64,000 bases of DNA from Sphingomonas profundi. Lineage in GTDB: Bacteria; Pseudomonadota; Alphaproteobacteria; Sphingomonadales; Sphingomonadaceae. Position 1 is the first letter of the stretch. Each line of letters begins with the position of its first letter. The notes under the pieces were generated by a model. The model had not been told where the DNA came from. It made no database searches and saw only the letters and a program-made list of their open reading frames with translations. The stretch covers positions 310,001 to 374,000 of the forward strand of contig NZ_CP046535.1 of NCBI RefSeq assembly GCF_009739515.1, given 5' to 3'. This document shows positions 41,119 to 48,059 of the stretch, in pieces. Both the position numbers and the translations under genes were made by a program.

Positions 41119-41382
41119 TCACTGAGGGGCGCTGTCGTGGCCGATCTCCACGGTCGGTGGTATCCGCTCCGATCCTGGCTCGTGGCAGCCGTAGCCTGAC
41201 TGCTTAACGCCTCCGAAAGGCACTGCTACGTCCAGATGCTGACCATTGTTGAAGCGCTCTTCCATGGAGGGATCGACGAGGCTGATGGTCTCGCCGGTGG
41301 AGCTCGGCACCCCTCCGTTGTCGATGAACAGGCCCGCGAAGCCTCGGAGCGGATTTGGACAGGGAATCCAGGCATCATCCAT
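41119..41382 (-). pseudogene. Aldehyde dehydrogenase with a large internal deletion
   Basis: The frame joins the N-terminal ALDH motif GLFIDNGGVPSSTGETISLV, DPSMEE directly to the C-terminal ALDH motif NNGQHLDVAVPFGGVKQSGY, G. In a normal ALDH these are about 400 residues apart, so the central NAD-binding and catalytic Cys/Glu regions have been lost in frame. The end is also divergent. It cannot be an active enzyme. It is probably a former member of the catabolic cluster. Confidence 0.7.
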
Positions 41383-41389
41383 TCTCCTG

Positions 41390-41530
41390 GGTGGGCGCGG
41401 CTTCCGCGCAATCTAGGAACTCCCGCAGCAGATCGTTGAAGGCTGAGGGAGACTCGAACGGTGGGAGGTGGCCGAGGCCTGGCATGACTTCGAGCCCACG
41501 CAAGCAATCGCGATGTTCGCCGCCGGTCGA
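41390..41530 (-). pseudogene. C-terminal scrap of an alpha/beta hydrolase
   Basis: The frame encodes LEVMPGLGHLPPFESPSAFN, DLLREFLD, the end of an alpha/beta-hydrolase where GLGH supplies the catalytic histidine. The rest of the enzyme is not found in the following sequence. It lies just upstream of the ALDH remnant on the same strand. Confidence 0.55.
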
Positions 41531-42591
41531 CGCGAGTGAGCGTACATCTGTCGAGGCTGACGGCAAGATTCATAGCGGCTAATCTGTGGCCGGATGGGCT
41601 GGTCAGCGATATCGGACGTCTTTGAGAGATGGCTTGTGAAAAGCAGCAAACTTCCTGACACGGTATCAAAACCTTTGGCATTTTGAACGCTCCGCTAACC
41701 TGAGCCTTGATGGGCATCCGGATGTTCGACGTGTCAAATGTCGCTGACAGAGCGTTTTCGCAAAAGGGGAAGAAATTTCCCCAGGGAACCAAGAGCTTGC
41801 CATTTCGACGGCCTTGCTAGCGGCCCATAACAACAGAAACCTTTTATACTAAAATCAGGAGGTTATAGCCGAATGAACAATCGAGTGGGAGTGACTCTGG
41901 ATTCTCCAGAGGATTCGGAACGACCGGATTAGAGGTATCGGTAAGAGGCGTCTCGCCGCCGCTGACACGCCCTCGCGCACGCCGGTTGCTCCCGGGCGCA
42001 CCGCATTTGATGTCAGAGTTTTTCGAACTGAAACGGAGCGGGAAAGCGGCTTGGGTCGCTGCCAACAGGGCGCGCGTGGCCCAAAGCCGGTGAACCGCCG
42101 GCGGCAAAGCGCCGGACAGACGGCGATAACTCCCAGCCGCAGCAGAAGCTCTTCAGATCCTTGGATGTGCTGTGTTTGTTTGGTGCGCCACGCAGTCACT
42201 AGCGAACCCGTCTCGCCTGTTAAGTGCCGGTTTACAGGCTGATCGGCATAAAAACAGGAGGCGTTTTCTGCCGATCACGCGCTAAGTAGCCGTGTAATGA
42301 GCATAATTTGTGAAACGACCTGCATTGAGTAACAGGCCGTTATCAGGCGACAGCAGGCACACGCGGTGCAAAGAGCAGGAGAAGCAGGCGATTTCGTCCG
42401 ATCACCGGCCTTGACGTGTTGGATCCTGCTCACCATTAGATGTACGTGACCCGAGAAGGCTAAGGATCAGGCTCGCTGGAGCCTCCCAACATGCCGAGGC
42501 GGCCGTGCGAACCGGGGGCCACTTCAGAACCATATTTGCGTTTCGACGCTGCCGAACGGCTGCGTGGTCGCATTTGTCTGGAGTGACCAAT
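41531..42591. other. 1-kb stretch without a convincing gene
   Basis: Short open frames on both strands here show no recognisable family and no codon bias like neighbours. The stretch is lower in GC than core DNA, with an inverted repeat at 42241-42276. It probably represents degraded insertion or phage border DNA. Confidence 0.5.
42241..42276. repeat. 36-base composite hairpin
   Basis: GATCGGCA and TGCCGATC form an outer perfect 8-bp stem, with AAAAC and GTTTT as an inner 5-bp stem around a short AGGAGGC loop. No T-run and no gene directly upstream. It may be a recombination or replication site, or a relic element end. Confidence 0.4.
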
Positions 42592-43971
42592 ATGGTTGCC
42601 GATCGTATGAAGCCGCCTCCGCGCGCCAGCAACGTCGCTGGCGTCGCCATCCACGTCGAGAATGTACCCCCAGCGAGCCTGACCCCGCCGGCGCGCGAAG
42701 TCCGCCGCCGCACGCGGCAGCATGTGCAGCGTATCGCGCGCAGCCTTAGTGAGTTCGGCTTTCTCGTGCCGCTGATCGTCGACGGGCAGATGCGCATCGT
42801 CGCCGGGCACAGCCGCTGGGAGGCGGCCAAGCTGCTTGGCCTCTCAAGCGTGCCGGTCATCCGCGTCGAGCACCTGACCGAGGGACAGTTACGTCTCTTC
42901 GCCATCGCCGACAACAAGCTGCCCGAGGGAGTGGAGTGGGATCAGGACCAGCTTCGTATCGAATTCGGCGAGATCGAACTGGTCGCGCCGGAACTGGAGC
43001 TGAGTTCCAGCGGCTTCGCCATCGCCGAGATCGATACGATGTACGGGCGGCACCGGACCACTCAGCTGAGCGAGCATGACGACGAGCCGGAACCGCCCGC
43101 CGAGGACTCCGTCAACCGGCTGGGCGATGTATGGCGGCTCGGCCGTCACGCCTTCGCCTGCGGTGACGCGCGCGATAGCGCGTTGATCGGACGATTGCTG
43201 AACGGCGCGAGCGTCCGAACGCTTCTTTCGGATCCGCCGTGGAACCTGAAGATCGAGGGTGTTGTATCCGGAAACGGGCGCGTGAAGCACGCGGACTTCG
43301 TCATGGCGGCGGGCGAAATGACCAAGCCGGCGTTCACCGCCTTCCTCGGCGACTTCCTCGGCGCTGCCAAGCCGCACCTCTCCCCGGGCGCGCTGGCCTA
43401 CGTCTATATGGACTGGCGTAACTATGATGCCCTCGTCGCCGCCGCTGTCGCGTCCGGTTTCGAGCAGAAGAACATGCTGGTGTGGTGCAAGGACAACGCC
43501 GGCATGGGATCCATGTATCGGTCGCAGCACGAACTGGTCGGTCTGTTCAAGGCTGATGATGCCCCGCACACCAACAACATTAATCTCGGGCGCCACGGCC
43601 GCAACCGGGCGAACTGCCTGTTCTATCCCGGCGTCAACAGCTTCGGCAAGGGCCGCGACAGACAGCTGAAGGCGCACCCGACTTGCAAGCCGGTGTCGAT
43701 GCTGGCCGACCTCATCCTCGACAGCAGCGCACCCGGCGAGATCATCCTCGATCCGTTTGGCGGGTCGGGTTCCACCCTGATCGCTGCCGAGAAGGTCGAT
43801 CGCACCGCTTGCCTGATCGAGCTCGATCCAGGCTACGCCGACGGCATCGTTCGCCGCTTCGAACGGGTGGTAGGCACCCCGGCACTTCACGTCGAAACCG
43901 GCCTGTCGTTCGCCGAGCTCGCGCATCATCGCGCAACGGAAGCGTTGGCGGGGGAGAAGGCCGATGTCTGA
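42592..43971 (+). CDS. ParB-domain DNA methyltransferase (N4/N6 type), phage-associated
   Basis: A 459-residue fusion. Residues 15 to about 130 form a ParB/sulfiredoxin-like N-terminal domain (QHVQRIARSLSEFGFLVPLI, MRIVAGHSRWEAAKLLGLSS). The rest is a beta-class DNA methyltransferase: the catalytic motif SDPPW (D214-W217) precedes the AdoMet motif DPFGGSGSTLIAAEK (D387 onward). Such enzymes methylate adenine N6 or cytosine N4 and are common in prophages. The ATG at 42592 has GGAG nine bases upstream. It overlaps the following DUF5681 gene by eight bases. Confidence 0.88.
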   Translation: MVADRMKPPPRASNVAGVAIHVENVPPASLTPPAREVRRRTRQHVQRIARSLSEFGFLVPLIVDGQMRIVAGHSRWEAAKLLGLSSVPVIRVEHLTEGQLRLFAIADNKLPEGVEWDQDQLRIEFGEIELVAPELELSSSGFAIAEIDTMYGRHRTTQLSEHDDEPEPPAEDSVNRLGDVWRLGRHAFACGDARDSALIGRLLNGASVRTLLSDPPWNLKIEGVVSGNGRVKHADFVMAAGEMTKPAFTAFLGDFLGAAKPHLSPGALAYVYMDWRNYDALVAAAVASGFEQKNMLVWCKDNAGMGSMYRSQHELVGLFKADDAPHTNNINLGRHGRNRANCLFYPGVNSFGKGRDRQLKAHPTCKPVSMLADLILDSSAPGEIILDPFGGSGSTLIAAEKVDRTACLIELDPGYADGIVRRFERVVGTPALHVETGLSFAELAHHRATEALAGEKADV

Positions 43972-44362
43972 TCCGACCATGGCATCCGAGGATAGCCCGC
44001 CACGTCGCCCGAACGGCACCATGATGCCCGGCCACACGGCCAACCGGCGCGGGCGGCCGCCAAAGTCGCGCGGCATGCTGACGATCTTCAACGAGCTGCG
44101 TGATGGCAAGATCTCGCTGAAGGTCGACGGCCGCTTGGTCAAGATGACGCGCATGGAGGCTTGGGTCACCAATTTGTGGAACAAGGCGATCAGCTGCGAT
44201 CCGAAAGCCTCGGCGATGGTGATGGCGATCCTGCGGGCGAGCGGACAGCTCGACCCAGCACCCGGCGACGACAACCTCGACGCGGATAGCGCGGCGGCCT
44301 TGCAGGCGCTCATCGAGCGCCTGGGCGGCGGCGCTGGCAGCATGGAGGCCGGGGATGAGTGA
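43964..44362 (+). CDS. DUF5681-domain protein, possible terminase partner
   Basis: A 132-residue protein that starts inside the methyltransferase gene end and itself overlaps the terminase gene by eight bases. The N-terminal GTMMPGHTANRRGRPPKSRG is the DUF5681 signature (a basic, Gly-rich segment). The middle is helical (LTIFNELRDGKISLKVDGRL) and the C-terminus Asp/Ala-rich. Its constant position before a large terminase suggests a small-terminase-like or DNA-binding role; this is inference. Confidence 0.75.
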   Translation: MSDPTMASEDSPPRRPNGTMMPGHTANRRGRPPKSRGMLTIFNELRDGKISLKVDGRLVKMTRMEAWVTNLWNKAISCDPKASAMVMAILRASGQLDPAPGDDNLDADSAAALQALIERLGGGAGSMEAGDE

Positions 44363-45794
44363 TGTCCAGGATGCGTTCCGCCTCGCCTGCCGCCAGCACC
44401 TCAGCATGTTTATCGATCGCACCTTCCGCGAGGTGTCGCCGGCGGATAGGGTCGAGATAAGCTGGTATCTGCAGGCGGTCGCCTATCATCTCGAGCTCTG
44501 CGCGCGGCGGGAGATCCGCCGCCTCATCATCAACATTCCGCCGCGGCATGGCAAATCGATCTCGGCTTCCGTCGCCTTCATCGCCTGGCTGCTGGGGCAC
44601 AACCCGGCGGAGAAGGTCGTTGGCATCTCCTACGCCAGCGATCTGGCGTTGAAGTTCGCGCGCGACACCAAACGGGTGATGGAGAGCCGCTGGTATCGTG
44701 CGGTCTTCCCCGGCACCCGGCTGGGCGGGCGAGCGGCCGTGCACGATTTCGAGACGACCCGCCGCGGCTCTCGCTACACCACCTCGATTGACGGCGCGCT
44801 CACCGGCCTGGGCGGCAACATCTTTGTCGTCGACGATCCTAACCAGGCCAGCGACGCGCGATCCGCGGCCGGGCGAGCTAAGGTGATCGAATGGTATAGG
44901 GACACGCTGGTGTCGCGCGCCAACAACGCGCGCCAGTCGGTCATTATCGTTGTCCAGCAGCGTGTGCACGTGGAGGATCTGAGCGGCCATCTGCTCGAGA
45001 GCGAGCCGGGCGACTGGGTGCACCTCAACCTGCCCGCGATCGCCACACGCGACGAGGCGATCGCGATAGGGCCGGATCGGTGGCACCAGCGCCGTGTTGG
45101 CGACCTGCTCGATCCGATTCGCGAAACGCGAGAGACGTTGGAGCAGCGTCGGCGCAGCATGACGAGCCAGATCTTCTCGGCGCAGTTCCAGCAGGATCCG
45201 GTGCCGGAAGACGGCGAGATCATCAAATGGGGGTGGTTCAAGCGCTACGCCACGTCGCCGATCATCGAGGAGGGTGATCGTTTCGTGCAGAGCTGGGATA
45301 CGGCTTCGAAGGCCGGCGAGCTGAACGATTTTAGCGTGTGCACCACCTGGTTCGTCAAGGGCCGCGACTATTATCTGCTGGACGTTTGGCGTGGGCGGGT
45401 CACCTTTCCCGACCTCAAGCGCCAGGTCTACGCCCTGGCGGCACGCTGGGGCATCGATCAGCTACTGATCGAGGATAAGGGATCGGGCACGCAGCTGATC
45501 GCGCAGCTGGAGGACGAGGATAGCGCGGGTCTGCCGCGCCCGATCGCGCGGGTGCCGAAAGAGGATAAGGTGACGCGCATGTCGGCTCAATCCGTCTGGA
45601 TCGAGCAGGGTCATGTCCACATACCGGCCGAAGCGCCTTGGCTAGCGACGTTTCAGTCCGAAATGCTGCAATTTCCAAGCGCCAAGCACGACGATCAGGT
45701 GGATAGCGTCAGCCAGTTCCTCATGTGGGTGACCGAGCGGCCGGAAACGCATACTTTCTTCATGTTCGACTTTCACGGCAACCGGTTGATCTGA
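44355..45794 (+). CDS. Phage terminase large subunit
   Basis: A 479-residue packaging ATPase-nuclease. Walker A is IINIPPRHGKSIS (lysine at residue 67), Walker B about GGNIFVVDDPNQASDA. The C-terminal RNase H-like nuclease has FVQSWDTASKAGELNDF, LLIEDKGSGTQLIAQL and the final acidic motif KHDDQVDSVSQFLMW. Length is complete. No portal, protease or capsid gene follows, so it is an isolated packaging module rather than an intact prophage. The C-terminal motif is echoed in a fragment near 51.3 kb. Confidence 0.9.
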   Translation: MSDVQDAFRLACRQHLSMFIDRTFREVSPADRVEISWYLQAVAYHLELCARREIRRLIINIPPRHGKSISASVAFIAWLLGHNPAEKVVGISYASDLALKFARDTKRVMESRWYRAVFPGTRLGGRAAVHDFETTRRGSRYTTSIDGALTGLGGNIFVVDDPNQASDARSAAGRAKVIEWYRDTLVSRANNARQSVIIVVQQRVHVEDLSGHLLESEPGDWVHLNLPAIATRDEAIAIGPDRWHQRRVGDLLDPIRETRETLEQRRRSMTSQIFSAQFQQDPVPEDGEIIKWGWFKRYATSPIIEEGDRFVQSWDTASKAGELNDFSVCTTWFVKGRDYYLLDVWRGRVTFPDLKRQVYALAARWGIDQLLIEDKGSGTQLIAQLEDEDSAGLPRPIARVPKEDKVTRMSAQSVWIEQGHVHIPAEAPWLATFQSEMLQFPSAKHDDQVDSVSQFLMWVTERPETHTFFMFDFHGNRLI

Positions 45795-45833
45795 GCCAAG
45801 TTCACGGCGCTAGGGCTTAGATTGAAGTGCCCA

Positions 45834-46670
45834 TCAGTTGCGCGTTAGCCCGAACTGCCCGGTGAGCAGCTTGCGTTTCCAGCTGGCCTCAGCGGCGAGA
45901 ATGTCATCCGGCGTGGCGGTCGAGCCGGAGACCTCCAGCACGCTGGCGACATAGTCGCTGCGCTCGCGCCCCCGCATTGCGACGTTGCCGCCGTGGCCGT
46001 TGGCGCGATACTCGCTCCAGCGCTGCCAGAAGCCACCCTCGCCAGTGGCCGAGCCGATATACAGGCTGCCGTCGCGCGGGCAGGTCAGGAGATAGACGCC
46101 GCGCGCCTCCTTCAGCCGCTGCGCCCAGGTCGGCGGCGCCGCGTCAAGCGACGACAGCGGTGCCGTCAACTCCATCAGGCCCGGGAACGGCCGGTCGCTG
46201 GCATCCAGCGTCAGCTCCGTCACAAGCTTGTCCTGCGTCTCGGCCTTCTGCACCCACGCCCGTTTACCCGACGCGCCGCCACCCCAGTCGATGAACAGGC
46301 GGCCGGCATAGCCCTTCAGCGCGTCGGCAAGGGAGGTCGGATAATGATCGTACTGGCCGCCGGGATCGACAACCCCGCTGATTGGCGCAACGCGATCTTC
46401 GGCGATCAGCGTCGGTGCGTCAACCTCGTAGAGGCCGACGAACATAGTCCGGCCATCCCACGTGCCGATGAACGCCGCCCAGTAGGCGCGCGAGAATTGA
46501 ACACGCTGGGCAGTGGCTTGCGCCGCCTGATAGAGTTCGAACAGGCTCGGATCGTTCCGCCATATGTCGGCGAGCGATTGGCCGCCCACCGTCGGCTGGT
46601 GTCGCAGCAAGCGCACTTTCGCGGGATCGATCCCCGCCTCTTCCAGCAGCATGTTGAAGCGAAACGGCAT
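45834..46670 (-). CDS. GIY-YIG nuclease-domain protein
   Basis: A 278-residue protein from the ATG at 46670 (PFRFNMLLEEAGIDPAKVRL). The C-terminal part (about 185-275) is a GIY-YIG-type fold: GVYLLTCPRDGSLYIGSATG, with R in QRWSEYRANGHGGN and E in AEASWKRKLLT as the expected catalytic residues. The N-terminal 180 residues are an unassigned domain with SLADIWRNDPSLFELYQAAQ and a beta-rich middle. It is convergent with the terminase gene, 40 bases apart. Homologous full-length proteins of this arrangement exist in proteobacteria, often near mobile DNA; substrate unknown. Confidence 0.75.
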   Translation of the reverse strand: MPFRFNMLLEEAGIDPAKVRLLRHQPTVGGQSLADIWRNDPSLFELYQAAQATAQRVQFSRAYWAAFIGTWDGRTMFVGLYEVDAPTLIAEDRVAPISGVVDPGGQYDHYPTSLADALKGYAGRLFIDWGGGASGKRAWVQKAETQDKLVTELTLDASDRPFPGLMELTAPLSSLDAAPPTWAQRLKEARGVYLLTCPRDGSLYIGSATGEGGFWQRWSEYRANGHGGNVAMRGRERSDYVASVLEVSGSTATPDDILAAEASWKRKLLTGQFGLTRN

Positions 46671-46969
46671 GGCGTTCTCCACTTGGAGACGCGCCGCGCT
46701 CACCCCCTTGGCTCGCTTCGTCGCGCCTATGTCCTCTCGGAGCGACGGCCTGAGCCGGATGTTGAGAACCTGTTACGCACAGGCGCATGCGCCTTTACCG
46801 TTACCGGCTGGACATGCGCGCATGCCACCCGGCCCCAGCAAAGCTGCGACCGAGGATGCGTAAAGGGGTTCTCACGCCCCGCCCCCTGGCTTTCACAGGA
46901 GGCGCGACCGTGATTGCTCGGCCGGCACTGGAAGGCAAGTCATCTTCGAGCTGTGCGGCCGGCGAAGGC

Positions 46970-47290
46970 TGCGTGAAGAAGCGCTCGCGCTCGAGGCCGA
47001 CCTGGTTCTAAAACTGTCTATTCTCCCAGCCCGACGCTGGTGTGCACGCCACCGGTTCGACGACATAGTGGCCGCACATCTGCTGGACGCGTCGGTTGTA
47101 GTGCCGCTTGCGACCCACGAAGATGGCGTCCATTGCGGTCTTCATGTTGTCGTAGATGCCGCGCTGGCAAGCGCCGCCGAAGAAGGCAAGCGCCGGGCCG
47201 TGGGCGTCAAACACCATCTCCTGGCTCTCACGGGTAGTCCCGCACGAAGAACATCGGGCTGCGGAGCCGCCGATGGTCTGGTCACGGTAA
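46970..47290 (-). pseudogene. istA: Fragment of a second IS21-type istA
   Basis: The minus-strand frame includes RESQEMVFDAHGPALAFFGG, ACQRGIYDNMKTAMDAIFVG and CGHYVVEPVACTPASGWEN, nearly the same as residues of the IstA at 36.8-37.8 kb but with substitutions (for example AMDAIFVGRKRHYNRRVQQ). Both ends are degenerate and frameshifted. It covers only about 100 codons. It is in inverted orientation relative to the large copy, about 9.7 kb away. Confidence 0.85.
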
Positions 47291-47428
47291 GGGCGTGGAC
47301 TTACAAGATGCAAGAAGGCGCATGACTGCAGTATCAGCGTGCGTCCATGAACGCAGTATCAATGATCGGTATCTTAGTCTCATCATAGCCTGACTGCCCA
47401 GACAGGAAGACCTGATTTCATGAAATTT

Positions 47429-47572
47429 TCAATTGCGGGCCAGCGCCGCCTGCGCCCCGCGAGCCGTGCGATCGACACGCGGTATTGCGATGCGCTCACA
47501 TAATCGAGGCCGATCTTCGCAGAAAGCGATCGAGGCGGGGTCGCCGCCATGCTCGCCGCAGATGCCGAGCTT
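47429..47572 (-). pseudogene. C-terminal scrap of pyruvate phosphate dikinase
   Basis: Three frame segments join to the end of PPDK: KLGICGEHGGDPASIAFCE, then in another frame IGLDYVSASQYRVSIARLAG, then AQAALARN. ICGEHGGDP holds the catalytic-site cysteine of the family. At least two frameshifts separate them, and the rest of the gene is missing. It is likely debris of recombination; a full ppdK is expected elsewhere in the genome. Confidence 0.7.
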
Positions 47573-48059
47573 GCCTGCCGCTGAACGATGTTGCTGCGCG
47601 TCCCGCGTTCCTGCAAGCCAGCTTGCACCAGCGTCCAGCATTCTAGTGGGGCTAAATGCACGAGCGTGGATATGCGTTCCCAGCTAATGGGCTACCGACT
47701 GCCACATGATATGGTAAGAAATTTGATAATGAAGTAATGAGGATTCGTGCGTTCAAGGAATAGGAATATAGATAGATCCGAGCCATCCAGCAGGCTCTTG
47801 AGCCTTTCCTGATCAGCTGCGTTGTTCGAGATTCAGCCTAGACGGCGCTTCGATACAACCCCATATTCTTAGCTTGCTATCATCTTGAAAGAACGGTCTT
47901 CCTTGGATCGCTAATTGTTCGTTATCCATATCCCTTACGGGATCGTCAAATTCCCTAGCGCAGCCTTCTGATAGGCAAATCTGCCAAAAGCGGCGGAAAA
48001 CCAAAGGCTTGAGTCGACGTCGGCGGCTGCGGTTTCCCGCGCTCAACAGGAGAGCGACG
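47573..48059. other. 487-base stretch without a supported gene, upstream of the adhesin
   Basis: A relatively AT-rich stretch. A possible minus-strand frame at 47813-48046 has no recognisable family and overlaps the adhesin leader, so it is not called. The adhesin promoter probably lies here. CAGGAGAG precedes the adhesin ATG. Confidence 0.45.

Noticed and set aside
41844..42107. Minus-strand 87-codon frame in the empty region
   Set aside because: No family, no ribosome site, composition close to random.
42241..42276. Integron attC or Xer dif site
   Set aside because: The hairpin lacks the GTTRRRY/RYYYAAC core ends of attC and the 28-base dif layout, and no integrase gene is near.
47813..48046. 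Minus-strand 77-codon frame before the adhesin
   Set aside because: Overlaps the adhesin leader, no homology recognised; could be re-examined if expressed.
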